Shown in pieces: positions 1 to 7,976 of a DNA stretch of 64,000 nt (positions are counted from its first letter, which is position 1; the number at the start of each line of letters is the position of its first letter). The translations under genes were made by a program, and so were the position numbers. The DNA is from JACCZX01 sp963801035 (GTDB lineage: Bacteria; Pseudomonadota; Gammaproteobacteria; Burkholderiales; Burkholderiaceae_F), in NCBI GenBank assembly GCA_963801035.1, contig CAWDDF010000009.1:124001-188000 (forward strand), read 5' to 3'. Under the pieces are notes generated by a model. That model saw only the letters and a list, made by a program, of their open reading frames with translations. It was not told where the DNA came from and made no database searches.

Positions 1-485
1 AGCACCAGGCTCGGCGGAATGATCTGACCCAGCGTGCCGGAAGCGCAGATCGCGCCGCACGAGATCGCCGGTGAGTAGCCACGCCGCAACAACGTTGGCA
101 GCGTGAGCAGCCCGAGTGTGATCACCGTCGCGCCGACGATTCCGGTGGTGGCGCCCATCAATACGCCGACGCCGATGATTCCCAGTGCCATGCCGCCGCG
201 CATGCCACCCGCGAGGTGCCCGATCACGTCCAGCAGGTCTTCGGCAAGGCGCGACTTCTCGAGCATCACACCCATGAAGACGAAGAGCGGAATGGCAAGC
301 CACTGGTAGTTGGCGACGACGCCATATATTCGTGCTGGCAGCAACGCGAATAATGTTTCGCCAAACCCCAGAAAGCCGAAGATGAACCCACTCGCGGCCA
401 GCGTGATACCGACCGGCACACCGGTCATCAGCAGAGCGAAGAAGCCGAGCAATAAACCGATCGCGAGCCACTCCTGCGGGCTCAT
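1..485 (-). CDS. dctM: TRAP transporter large permease DctM (3' part missing)
   Basis: Inner-membrane subunit that carries the substrate path of a Na+-driven tripartite (TRAP) transporter. Only the N-terminal ~161 residues are in the window; the gene runs off the left edge. The visible part starts MSPQEWLAIGLLL, has hydrophobic helices rich in Gly and Leu, and contains family-typical stretches such as GVPVGITLAASGFIF and GATTGIVGATVITLG. Its ATG overlaps the dctQ stop in an ATGA, which fixes the start and implies translational coupling. It is the last visible gene of a dctP-dctQ-dctM operon. Confidence 0.93.
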   Translation of the reverse strand, partial: MSPQEWLAIGLLLGFFALLMTGVPVGITLAASGFIFGFLGFGETLFALLPARIYGVVANYQWLAIPLFVFMGVMLEKSRLAEDLLDVIGHLAGGMRGGMALGIIGVGVLMGATTGIVGATVITLGLLTLPTLLRRGYSPAISCGAICASGTLGQIIPPSLV

Positions 486-1027
486 TGCGAATCGTTCGCG
501 AAAGTGCGCTTAAGCCGCAGCGCCGAGCTGATCGCTTGAGCACCGGCCTGCAGTGCAAACACGGCGAATCCGATCGGAATCAGCGCCTTCAACATCCAGC
601 GGTGCGTCAGTCCGCCGGGGTCGGACGAGATCTCGCCGATACTGTATGACTGCAAGACGTACGCGATTGAATAGCGGATCACCAGCACGGCGATTGTGAT
701 TGCCAATAGTGCAGAGACCAGATCGACAATCGCTTTGCCGCGCGCCGAATAACGCGCGTAAAACACGTCGACGCGGACGTGTTCGCCCTTCAGCAGCGCG
801 TACGTCATGCCGAACAGCACCAGCGGCGCGAGCAGGTGCCATTCGAGTTCCTGCGCCCATACCGAGCCGATGCTGAACGAGTAGCGCAGCAGCACGTCGA
901 TGGCCATCAGCGCGACGATTGTGAGAGACAGCCACGAGGCGGCGCGGCCGATCGCATCGACCGCGCGCTCGACGGTTGTGACAAACACCCGCAGCGGCGA
1001 CTGGCCGCCGTGCGGCTGTGAACTCAT
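482..1027 (-). CDS. dctQ: TRAP transporter small permease DctQ
   Basis: A 181-residue small membrane subunit that pairs with DctM and docks the periplasmic binding protein. Four hydrophobic segments are visible (about residues 30-48, 64-82, 103-122 and 145-163). The WAQELEWHLLAPLVLFGMTYALL region matches the conserved DctQ core around the second helix. It lies 6 bases behind dctP and overlaps dctM by 4 bases. The size suits the larger DctQ subclass that accompanies binding proteins for 2-oxo or aromatic acids; the substrate cannot be read from this subunit. Confidence 0.93.
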   Translation of the reverse strand: MSSQPHGGQSPLRVFVTTVERAVDAIGRAASWLSLTIVALMAIDVLLRYSFSIGSVWAQELEWHLLAPLVLFGMTYALLKGEHVRVDVFYARYSARGKAIVDLVSALLAITIAVLVIRYSIAYVLQSYSIGEISSDPGGLTHRWMLKALIPIGFAVFALQAGAQAISSALRLKRTFANDSQ

Positions 1028-1033
1028 CAGCGA

Positions 1034-2131
1034 CTAGACCGTGATGATCTTGTCGTGGTACGGCCCTTCGCTGTAGGCAGACCACGCATCGAACTTCTTC
1101 TTGTACGCCATATACGAGTCGTGCACTTTTTTAGTCGTCGCATCCTTCGCGACCGCTTCGGCCAGTACCTGATTCGTCACCTCGCGCAGCCGCTTGATGA
1201 CTTCATCCGGCAACGGCCGTGCAAGCACGCCCTGATTCTTGATCAGATCTTCCATCGCTTCGGCGTTGTTGCGCTGGCACCAGGCTTCGCTGATCACGTT
1301 GCACGCAGCCGCCGCATTCTCGACGATCGCCTGCAAATCCTTCGGCAGCTTCTCCCAGGCCGCCTTGTTGATAAGCAGCTCGGACACTGTTGCCGTTTCG
1401 TGCCAGCCTGTCGTGTAGTAGTACTTGGCCGCCTTGTGCAACCCGAGCTTGCGATCCTGAAAGGGGCCTACGAATTCTGCGGCGTCGATGACGCCACGCT
1501 CGAGCGCCGGAAAAATTTCGCCGCCGGGCAGCAGTTTCACGTCCACGCCAAGCGCGGCGTACACACGGCCCGCCAGCCCCGGAATGCGCATCTTCAATCC
1601 CTTGAAATCAGCGCTCGACTTGATTTCCCTCTTGAACCAGCCGGTCATTTGCACACCGGTGTTGCCGCACGGAAACGCGACCATGCCGAACGGTGCGTAG
1701 ACCTCGTTCCACAAAGTCATGCCGCCACCGTCGTAAAGCCAGCCATTCATGCCCTGGAAGTTGAGGCCGAACGGAACCGCGGTGAAGTACTGGGCGGCGA
1801 ACGTCTTGCCGGTCCAGAAGTAACTGTTGGCGTGGTTCATCTCGACCGTGCCGGCGCGCACTGCGTCGAAGCCTTCGAGCGCGGGGATCAACTCACCTGC
1901 GCCGAATACTTGAATCTTCAGACGCCCGTTCGACATTGCCTCGATGCGCCTCGCGAGGTCGGTCGCGCTGCCCGGACCGTCCATGTAGAACGGCGCGCCC
2001 TTGCCGTACGCGCTGGTCATCTTCCAGCTGAACGTCTGCTGCGCTTTGGCAATCATCGGGAAGCCGAGTGTCGTGCCCGCGACCGCTGCGGCCGAGCCAA
2101 CGGTGAGTAGCGAGCGTCGTGTTGGTGCCAT
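1034..2131 (-). CDS. dctP: TRAP transporter solute-binding protein DctP, Tat-exported
   Basis: Periplasmic receptor (365 residues) of the TRAP system. The N-terminus reads MAPTRRSLLTVGSAAAVAGTT, a twin-arginine signal ending in a KAQQ-type cleavage region near residue 31, so export in folded form is likely. The PGLAGRVYAALGV and GGEIFPALERGVIDAAEFVGP regions hold the conserved ligand-binding Arg and the helix that contacts carboxylates. The TGWHETATVSELLIN segment resembles the TakP/2-oxoacid subgroup, so a monocarboxylic or 2-oxo acid is a reasonable guess. It is first in the operon, with a 236-base upstream region. Confidence 0.93.
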   Translation of the reverse strand: MAPTRRSLLTVGSAAAVAGTTLGFPMIAKAQQTFSWKMTSAYGKGAPFYMDGPGSATDLARRIEAMSNGRLKIQVFGAGELIPALEGFDAVRAGTVEMNHANSYFWTGKTFAAQYFTAVPFGLNFQGMNGWLYDGGGMTLWNEVYAPFGMVAFPCGNTGVQMTGWFKREIKSSADFKGLKMRIPGLAGRVYAALGVDVKLLPGGEIFPALERGVIDAAEFVGPFQDRKLGLHKAAKYYYTTGWHETATVSELLINKAAWEKLPKDLQAIVENAAAACNVISEAWCQRNNAEAMEDLIKNQGVLARPLPDEVIKRLREVTNQVLAEAVAKDATTKKVHDSYMAYKKKFDAWSAYSEGPYHDKIITV

Positions 2132-2320
2132 CCGAACCTCCTGAGATAGTGAAACCTGGTTGGTTTGCGGGCGATCTAATTATTTGCACGACCCGCCAAT
2201 TCGAGTGCATCGCAAGGTCGATGCCAACGCACACGAAACTCTCGATACGCCTGCGACGCAGAACATTGTGCTTGCAGCGCGTCTCCCAGCGCACACTTCG
2301 CGCGCAAAAACTCCAATATC

Positions 2321-2338
2321 GGTGCATCGGAATGCACC
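2321..2338. promoter_or_regulatory. Perfect 7-bp inverted repeat upstream of dctP
   Basis: GGTGCAT-CGGA-ATGCACC is a perfect inverted repeat with a 4-base loop. It lies in the 236-base gap between the end of the DMT transporter gene and dctP. Both genes are transcribed leftward, so it sits upstream of the TRAP operon. It could be an operator for the operon or a weak hairpin after the exporter gene; no T-run follows on either strand. No regulator gene is adjacent. Nothing else is recognisable in the gap. Confidence 0.35.
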
Positions 2339-2367
2339 ATCGAAGGTTAAAGCTGCTTACGATAAAG

Positions 2368-3345
2368 TCAATCGACGACGCCAACGCTTTCAACTTTGCT
2401 CGCAGGGTCATCGCGTCGAGCGAACTGGGCGACGGCCACTCCGAGCAGTGTCACGCCCGCGCCGATCAGTTTGATCGCACCATAACCTTCGCCGGTCACC
2501 CACCAGGCGACCAGTCCGGCCGCCGGCGGCATCAGGTACATCAACGGGGCAGCGCGAGCGACGCCCCACGCGGCGTTGACCCATCCCCAAACGATCCAGC
2601 CCATGAATGAGGAGAGGACGACCGCCCAAAGCAGTCCGGCCCAGATCGTCAACGGCACCGCGCGCCACTCCACGTCAAGCCCACCCGGCAAGTTCAACAG
2701 CACCATAGGAACACTGCCCAACAGCGTCGCGTAAGCCATCACCAGCACCGCGCCATGGCGCTCGATCAGCGGCTTGGCAGCAACTGTGTACGCAGAAAAG
2801 AAGAACGCCGCGAGCAGCAACAACAGATCGCCGCCGCTGGCGCGCCACTGCGCACCAAGCAGCTTGTCCGACAGGAAGATCAACACGCCGACGCAGGCGA
2901 CTGCCACTCCGGCAATCTGTGCACGCGTCAGCAGTTCGACACCGAGACCGCGCAACAGCAGCAGCGTGAACACCGGTCCGCACGCGAGTATCAGCGAACT
3001 CGAGAAAGCAGTGGACCAATGAATTCCAAAAGTCACGAGACCGACGTGCAACAGGTGCCCGAGCACGCCGAGCCGCAGTAGCGCCCAGAGCTCGGTGCGA
3101 GGTAGACGCGGCCAACGCCTCCCGTAGCGCTGCCAGAGAAGCGCGGCGGCGCACAGCGGCATGATCAGGTATCGAATGAATAGGAAGCCACTGGGCGTCA
3201 GTGCATCGAGCACTGCTTTCAGCACGCTGAAGTTGATTCCCCAAACCAAGATAAGCGCAAAAGCCAGCAGGAACGCCGCGCGTTCCCTCGAGTTCTCCGG
3301 GTCCGGCCGCGCGTCGCCGGTGGCAGCTTCGGTCATGGGACTCAT
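2368..3345 (-). CDS. DMT-superfamily (EamA) transporter
   Basis: Inner-membrane exporter of the drug/metabolite superfamily with two EamA repeats and about ten helices. The second repeat begins near ASGGDLLLLLAAFFFSAYTV, and WGINFSVLKAVLDALTPSGFLFIRY is the classical opening of the first repeat. I start it at ATG 3345 (MSPMTEAATG), because the open frame upstream to 3432 is not membrane-like; ATG 3336 is an alternative. It is monocistronic, next to a class II aldolase gene on the same strand. The substrate is unknown; relatives export amino acids or metabolites. Confidence 0.9.
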   Translation of the reverse strand: MSPMTEAATGDARPDPENSRERAAFLLAFALILVWGINFSVLKAVLDALTPSGFLFIRYLIMPLCAAALLWQRYGRRWPRLPRTELWALLRLGVLGHLLHVGLVTFGIHWSTAFSSSLILACGPVFTLLLLRGLGVELLTRAQIAGVAVACVGVLIFLSDKLLGAQWRASGGDLLLLLAAFFFSAYTVAAKPLIERHGAVLVMAYATLLGSVPMVLLNLPGGLDVEWRAVPLTIWAGLLWAVVLSSFMGWIVWGWVNAAWGVARAAPLMYLMPPAAGLVAWWVTGEGYGAIKLIGAGVTLLGVAVAQFARRDDPASKVESVGVVD

Positions 3346-3447
3346 ACTAAGGGGACCGACACTTCGACAAGCTGCGAAGGCGAAAATGGAACCGTAATCG
3401 AATTGCAGTCGTGGTCTAAAGAGCGAGACCACACCACCGCGCCGCGA

Positions 3448-4212
3448 TTATGTGCAATAGCTTGGATCTGACTTATCGAGCTTGCGCAAAAGCGCCGGCC
3501 ATGCGAGACCGCCGCCTGCACCCTTGGTCACCTTTTCCAACTGCACCGGGGCTCCGTCGACGATGGGCGCCGGAATGTGCCGTAAGCGTTGCCCGCCGCT
3601 TTGTGCACGAACCTGAATCATGCAGCTCGTTTCGAAGAAGTACATCGCCACGAACGCCTCTGCGACGGAGCGGCCGACCGTAAGCAAGCCGTGATTTCGC
3701 AACATGAGAAAGCGCTTGTCGCCAAGGTCACGCACCAGCCGCGGTTTCTCATCGTCCTCCAGCGCCACGCCTTCGTAATCGTGGTAGGCAAGCGACGAGA
3801 GTACGAAGATGGAGTGCTGAGACAGCGGCAGCACACCATCCTCCTGCGCCGAAATGGCGACGCCATTGACGCTATGGACATGCAGCACACAGTTCGCATC
3901 GTCACGCGCTTCATGCACCGCGCTGTGAATCACGAACCCCGCCGGATTAATGTCATAAGGACTATCCAGCACCTTTCGGCCATGCAGATCCACCTTCACC
4001 AGGCTGGACGCGGTTATTTCGCTGAACATCATGCCGTACGGATTGATCAAGAAGTGATGTTCGGGTCCCGGTACGCGTGCGGAGATATGCGTGAAGATCA
4101 GGTCATCCCATCCGAACATTGCGACGAGGCGATAGCAGGCGGCAAGATCGACGCGTCGCTGCCATTCGGCGGCGTCAACGGTGGAGCGCACGTCGATGAC
4201 CAGATCATTCAT
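3448..4212 (-). CDS. Class II aldolase/adducin family protein
   Basis: Cytosolic protein (254 residues) of the FucA/AraD/adducin fold, a zinc-dependent family of sugar-phosphate aldolases and epimerases. Visible zinc-site histidines are the HVHS pair near residues 111-113 and the later RNHGLL His. GWDDLIFTHISARVPG and INPYGMMFSEITASSLVKVD are the conserved substrate loops. The ATG at 4212 faces the TetR gene at 4278 across 65 bases containing a perfect palindrome, so this gene is probably the regulator's target. Many members of this subgroup lack a known reaction; calling it an aldolase of a specific sugar would be a guess. Confidence 0.9.
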   Translation of the reverse strand: MNDLVIDVRSTVDAAEWQRRVDLAACYRLVAMFGWDDLIFTHISARVPGPEHHFLINPYGMMFSEITASSLVKVDLHGRKVLDSPYDINPAGFVIHSAVHEARDDANCVLHVHSVNGVAISAQEDGVLPLSQHSIFVLSSLAYHDYEGVALEDDEKPRLVRDLGDKRFLMLRNHGLLTVGRSVAEAFVAMYFFETSCMIQVRAQSGGQRLRHIPAPIVDGAPVQLEKVTKGAGGGLAWPALLRKLDKSDPSYCT

Positions 4213-4249
4213 TCAATTCTCCTAAATTGAGCCGCATTTCAGTAATATA

Positions 4250-4261
4250 TAGACCGGTCTA
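4250..4261. promoter_or_regulatory. Probable TetR operator palindrome
   Basis: TAGACCGGTCTA is a perfect 12-base palindrome midway between the divergent class II aldolase and TetR genes, inside an AT-rich patch (TAATATA) that could be a -10 element. The adjacent regulator resembles the LmrA/YxaF type of TetR protein. As I recall, that type recognises AGACC-containing boxes, which supports assignment to this regulator. Binding here would cover both promoters and could give autoregulation together with control of the aldolase. Confidence 0.7.
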
Positions 4262-4277
4262 ATTAGAGAGTCAAGGC

Positions 4278-4853
4278 ATGAGTACTAGCGTAGGTTCTCA
4301 GGGCAGCCGCGCACGCATGCTCGATGCCGCCATCACATTGATGCGCGGTTCCGGGTTGTCGGGTGCGGGGATCAACGAAATCGTCAGGGAAAGCGGTGCA
4401 CCCAAAGGATCCGTGTATCACTTCTTCCCGAACGGCAAGGGTCAGATCGTTGCGGAAGCAATTGAACTCCATTCGTATCGAGTCCAGGACTTCATTCAGC
4501 AGGCGCTGCAGAGCCAGGAGCGGCCCGCGGATAAGGTCAGAGCGCTGTTTAATGCGTTTGCCCGACGCGTGTCCGCAGGCAACTTTCAAGCGAGCTGTGC
4601 TGCCGGCGCGGTCGCCCTGGACTTGGATGCAGATCTCGAAGAGCTGCGTCTCGTTCTACAAGGCGCCTTTTCGAGGTGGATCTCCCTCGTCGCACAACAT
4701 TTCGATTTTGCAGATGCCCGTCAAAATAAATCCTTTGCGGGACTGGTCCTAACAACTATCGAAGGCGCTTACATTCGCTGTCGAGTTGACCGCTCCAGTC
4801 GGCCGTTCAAGGAAGCTGGCGAGTGGCTCGCGGAGTTGGCTGAACAGCGTTGA
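4278..4853 (+). CDS. TetR/AcrR family transcriptional regulator (LmrA/YxaF-like)
   Basis: DNA-binding repressor of 191 residues. The N-terminal helix-turn-helix spans about residues 10-55, with the signature SGAPKGSVYHFFPNGKGQIV; the FPNGK variant is typical of the LmrA/YxaF branch. The C-terminal ligand domain carries a CAAGAVALD stretch, also common in that branch. It is divergent from the class II aldolase, and the shared palindrome at 4250-4261 is its likely operator. The inducer is unknown. The stop TGA precedes the ATG of the next small membrane gene by about ten bases, suggesting a two-gene transcript. Confidence 0.9.
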   Translation: MSTSVGSQGSRARMLDAAITLMRGSGLSGAGINEIVRESGAPKGSVYHFFPNGKGQIVAEAIELHSYRVQDFIQQALQSQERPADKVRALFNAFARRVSAGNFQASCAAGAVALDLDADLEELRLVLQGAFSRWISLVAQHFDFADARQNKSFAGLVLTTIEGAYIRCRVDRSSRPFKEAGEWLAELAEQR

Positions 4854-4863
4854 TGAAGCGGCA

Positions 4864-5214
4864 ATGAAGGGCGTATTCGAACATCAGGCCAAGCATCCAT
4901 GGTTGACGGCTACGCTGTTCGTCTTCATGTTTATACCGGCGATCTTGCTGATCATTCCTGTTGGCAAGGTGTTGCAGCAGCTATTTCCCCAGCCTCCGTT
5001 TTGGATGATCTTTCCCGGCACAGCGCTCTTCATTCTCACATTTGTAGTCGGAATGCTGATGGGCGCAACACTGTTCGTACTGGTGATGAAGCATCTTGTA
5101 GATAAGACTGTGCTGGCACCTTTCTATATCTATCCGGGAGTGCCGGTGACCTCGGATATATCTGCACGAATCTTTCGTTGGGCGTACCGCCATGACAAAA
5201 ACTCTAGCGCTTGA
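4864..5214 (+). CDS. Small hydrophobic membrane protein
   Basis: A 116-residue protein of unknown function with two clear membrane segments: about residues 10-32 (PWLTATLFVFMFIPAILLII) and 45-70 (FWMIFPGTALFILTFVVGML). A short third hydrophobic stretch leads into a C-terminal basic tail. I start at ATG 4864 (MKGVFEHQAK), because the longer frame overlaps the TetR gene and its first residues are not conserved-looking. It follows the TetR gene by ten bases and may be co-transcribed. I recognise no family. Confidence 0.65.
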   Translation: MKGVFEHQAKHPWLTATLFVFMFIPAILLIIPVGKVLQQLFPQPPFWMIFPGTALFILTFVVGMLMGATLFVLVMKHLVDKTVLAPFYIYPGVPVTSDISARIFRWAYRHDKNSSA

Positions 5215-5250
5215 TAACCGTAGTAAGCGTTCAGTGAGAACGCCACTGCA

Positions 5251-5766
5251 CTATTTGACCGCGCTCGACAGCTGTGCGTCGGTCAGGCGGTAATACAAGC
5301 CATACGGGTCGTCCTTGAGCACATTCAGACGGCCGGCCACGATGACCGGCTCGTACGAGTGCTTGATCGGCGACTTCGCTTTGACTTCGACGATGTATTC
5401 GGGCCCTACCGACAGGCAGAATGGACAATCGGAGGGTCGCATCGTCAACAAAAAGTTACTGTGCTTCTCGCCAGCAGTGATCGGCATCATGTAGCCCTGA
5501 AGCTTGACGTCCTGCTGATCGAGCTTGCGGACGTCGGGCGCAAAGTCGGGAAGGAAACGCTGGCCGACCTGCGACGTCTTCACCTGACCGAGTAGCTTCC
5601 ACGAAACGACGCCCTTGACCTCCGGCAGATCGTTCAGCAGCTGTGGATCAATTGGTAACTGCATGCCCGGCTTGCTGCCGGCCGCGGGGGCCTGAGCCAC
5701 TGCCGGAGCGGCCACCAACGACAGCAGCATTGCCGCTACCAGCGATACTCGATGCAAACGATTCAT
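5251..5766 (-). CDS. DUF3299 periplasmic protein
   Basis: Secreted 171-residue protein with an N-terminal signal peptide (MNRLHRVSLVAAMLLSLVAAPAVAQ) and a DUF3299 domain. The marks are KLDQQDVKLQGYMMPI, then TMRPSDCPFCLSVGPEYIVEV with a CPFC pair, then a PVIVAGRLNVLKDDPYGLYYRL tail. The CPFC pair suggests a metal or redox role. It is last in the ABC cassette, with a good Shine-Dalgarno (GAGGTG) before ATG 5766. DUF3299 genes commonly travel with a LolD/FtsX-like ABC pair, and I recall the zinc-responsive Pseudomonas aeruginosa PA4063-PA4066 set as an example. Confidence 0.85.
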   Translation of the reverse strand: MNRLHRVSLVAAMLLSLVAAPAVAQAPAAGSKPGMQLPIDPQLLNDLPEVKGVVSWKLLGQVKTSQVGQRFLPDFAPDVRKLDQQDVKLQGYMMPITAGEKHSNFLLTMRPSDCPFCLSVGPEYIVEVKAKSPIKHSYEPVIVAGRLNVLKDDPYGLYYRLTDAQLSSAVK

Positions 5767-5776
5767 GGTCGTCACC

Positions 5777-6055
5777 TCAATGAGCATGTCGCATGCCGCA
5801 ATACTGCCCAACAGCGATGCCTTTACACGCCGCGCGCAACTGAGAATGACATTGTGCCTCGTCCGTGCCGGACTCCAGGCATCGCGCGGCTTCCTCATGC
5901 GCTTTGGCCATTTGCCGGTGTTTTGCGATGTCCTCGGTGCGATGCGGATCGACCTTTGCCGCGTTAGGCGCCGGCGCGGCCTTGGTGGCGGGGGCGGTGG
6001 ACTGCGCAAACGCGCCCGCTGAGACAAGCAGGACAGCTAGAAATATCGCTTTCAT
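5777..6055 (-). CDS. Small Cys/His-rich periplasmic protein
   Basis: A 92-residue exported protein: signal peptide MKAIFLAVLLVSAGAFA, an Ala/Pro-rich linker, then a helical segment with HRTEDIAKHRQMAKAHEEAARC, three further cysteines and a CGMRHAH C-terminus. The spaced His and Cys look like metal ligands or two disulfides. ATG 6055 has a strong Shine-Dalgarno (GAAGGTG) lying within the end of the permease gene, which supports this start. In the homologous zinc-responsive cassette I recall from Pseudomonas, a His-rich periplasmic protein occupies this role, so a metallochaperone role is an inference. No Pfam family recognised. Confidence 0.75.
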   Translation of the reverse strand: MKAIFLAVLLVSAGAFAQSTAPATKAAPAPNAAKVDPHRTEDIAKHRQMAKAHEEAARCLESGTDEAQCHSQLRAACKGIAVGQYCGMRHAH

Positions 6056-6059
6056 CAAA

Positions 6060-7256
6060 TCACCTTCTCGCAAGAGTTTGTGCCACATCCATTCGTCCCG
6101 CGCGCCACGCCGGCAGCAGGGCGGCGAGGGTGGCGACGACAAACGCAACGATAGCGATCCACAGCAATTCGGGTGTGACATCCGCGGTCACCGACAGTGC
6201 GCGGGCCTGGGCGAGCCAATGAGAGAAGAATGTCACCGCGACCAGCCCCACCAAGAGTCCGACGATGATCGCAACGACCGCCAGCAGCCAAGCTTCGAGC
6301 AGCATTAGCGCAACGATGCGGCCGCGGCTTGCTCCGAGCAATCGCATGATTGCGATGTCGTAGCGTCGCTCCTCGAGGGCGTTGTAGAGCGTAACGAACA
6401 GAGCGAGCACTGATGACGCAATCAGAACCGCGGCAAATATACGCATCGTATTGATACCCACGCCGACGACCGCGAAGAGCCGCGCCAGTTCATTCGCCGG
6501 AGACGCTGCCATCAATCGGCTTTCGGCGTTGACCTGGCGCGGCACGATAGCGGCCGCCAGTGGTGACGCGTAGCGCACCAGCAACGCCGTTACCTCGCGA
6601 TCAGCCTCGAGAATTGCGCGCTCGTCGGCGTCGGCCGGCTCGCCTTCGTGCACGCGCCAGACGCTCGCTTTGTCGGTAGTGATCAGCCGATCGAGCACCG
6701 TGCCGGTCGGCATCAAGACCCCGACCACGCGGTACTTCGCGTCTTCGTGCGCAGCCCCGCCCGCAGCAAGACCATGACTTCCCGCAAACGTCGATCCAAC
6801 CGCCAGTCCTGTCGAGCGCGCGGCGTCGGCACCGAGCACCGCCTGCATGGGTGCGGACCAGAGAGCGCCGGCCGCGAGGCGGCCGCGATAGTGCTCGATC
6901 AGCGCCGGCTCGGTGCCGACGATGCGAAACCCTTGGAAGTTATCGCCGAGCGAAACCGGTATCACTTGGGCGATCAGCTTGTTGGAACGCAGTTGGTCGA
7001 CAGCAGCAAGCGCGACGTTACCGGTCGGCACGTCGATGTGATAGACGGCCGAAAGAATCAGCTGCAGCGGCGAACCCTTGGCGCCCACGACGAGGTCGAT
7101 GCCTTCTGCATCGCGCGCCAGCTGACGCGACAGTTGCCCGTGAACCAGAACGACGAACACCAACGTTGCGATGCCAAGCGCAAGCAACACGACCGCCAGC
7201 ATGGTTTGCAGCGGTTTGCGTAACAGCTGCGCCATCGAAAGCCGAAACGCGTTCAT
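6060..7256 (-). CDS. ABC transporter permease, MacB/FtsX-like
   Basis: Inner-membrane permease of 398 residues with the LolC/MacB architecture: one N-terminal helix (about 17-40), a long periplasmic MacB-like domain beginning GIDLVVGAKGSPLQLILSAVYHIDVP, and three C-terminal helices (about 270-390) of the FtsX type with the RRYDIAIMRLLGASRGRI coupling loop. Such permeases work by mechanotransmission on lipoproteins or periplasmic partners rather than moving solutes. It overlaps the ATPase gene by 4 bases (ATGA at 7253-7256) and precedes the small Cys/His protein and DUF3299. Confidence 0.92.
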   Translation of the reverse strand: MNAFRLSMAQLLRKPLQTMLAVVLLALGIATLVFVVLVHGQLSRQLARDAEGIDLVVGAKGSPLQLILSAVYHIDVPTGNVALAAVDQLRSNKLIAQVIPVSLGDNFQGFRIVGTEPALIEHYRGRLAAGALWSAPMQAVLGADAARSTGLAVGSTFAGSHGLAAGGAAHEDAKYRVVGVLMPTGTVLDRLITTDKASVWRVHEGEPADADERAILEADREVTALLVRYASPLAAAIVPRQVNAESRLMAASPANELARLFAVVGVGINTMRIFAAVLIASSVLALFVTLYNALEERRYDIAIMRLLGASRGRIVALMLLEAWLLAVVAIIVGLLVGLVAVTFFSHWLAQARALSVTADVTPELLWIAIVAFVVATLAALLPAWRAGRMDVAQTLARR

Positions 7257-7888
7257 GCTTGCACGCCGTTCAAATGCACCTGGCGCGGGAAACGCTGGCG
7301 AATTCTTGAATCGTGCGTCGCGACGACCAGCAATGCGCCGGAGATTCGCGCCGCTTCGAACAACAGATCGACCGCTCTGTCTGCGTTTACATCGTCCAGA
7401 CTCGATGTCGGCTCGTCGGCCAGCAACAGCCGCGGCGTGTTGACGATTGCACGCGCGATTGCGACCCGTTGTTGTTCGCCGACGCTTAATTGGGCCGGGC
7501 GCGCGTGGAGTCGAGCGTGCAGACTGAGGTCGCCCAACAAATTGCGCGCAACATCGGGTTCGCTCTTACCAATCAGGTATTGCGCCAGGCGCACGTTGTC
7601 GAGTGCGCTTAGACTGGGCAGCAGATGCAGCATCTGCGGAATGACTCCAATGCGGACCGCACGCCAGCGATCATCGCGCTCCCGCTCCGGATACAGAATT
7701 TCGCCGTCAAGGACGACGGTGCCCGCCGAAGGACGCAGGATTCCGGCCAGGATGTGCAGCAGCGTGGTCTTACCGACGCCGCTTGCTCCAATGAGCGCGC
7801 AGTGTTCGTTAGGTGTGAGCTCGAAGTCGGCTTCGGCCAACACGGCGGTGCCAGCGTAATGGTGCGAAACCGCGCGAACGGCGAGCAT
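7253..7888 (-). CDS. ABC transporter ATP-binding protein, LolD-like
   Basis: Cytoplasmic ATPase (211 residues) that powers the adjacent FtsX-like permease. Walker A is GASGVGKTT (about 34-42), the signature is LSVGEQQRVAIARA (near 134), Walker B is LLLADEPTSSLDD (near 155) and the H-loop is VATHD (near 191). The size and LLHILAGILRPSAGTV segment fit the LolD/MacB branch. First gene of the four-gene cassette running down to 5251. No zinc-regulator box is obvious in the 88 bases upstream. Confidence 0.93.
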   Translation of the reverse strand: MLAVRAVSHHYAGTAVLAEADFELTPNEHCALIGASGVGKTTLLHILAGILRPSAGTVVLDGEILYPERERDDRWRAVRIGVIPQMLHLLPSLSALDNVRLAQYLIGKSEPDVARNLLGDLSLHARLHARPAQLSVGEQQRVAIARAIVNTPRLLLADEPTSSLDDVNADRAVDLLFEAARISGALLVVATHDSRIRQRFPRQVHLNGVQA

Positions 7889-7976
7889 GCATGAAGCTTA
7901 GCTGGCAGCGATGGGCTTGCCTTCTGCTACAACCATTGCACATGATGGCCATTTACCAGCCGCACGAGACGGCCTA

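Noticed and set aside
2755..3081. Long antisense open frames opposite the DMT transporter and many other genes
   Set aside because: They mirror real genes in high-GC DNA. Their products are rich in Arg, His and Gln, have no domains, and lack ribosome sites.
4786..4863. N-terminal extension of the small membrane protein overlapping the TetR gene
   Set aside because: It shares bases with the TetR coding region and has no hydrophobic or conserved features; ATG 4864 begins the natural protein.
7911..7976. Longer ATG start for the PagL-like gene
   Set aside because: The extra 22 residues are polar and come before an evident signal peptide; GTG 7977 gives a proper signal sequence.
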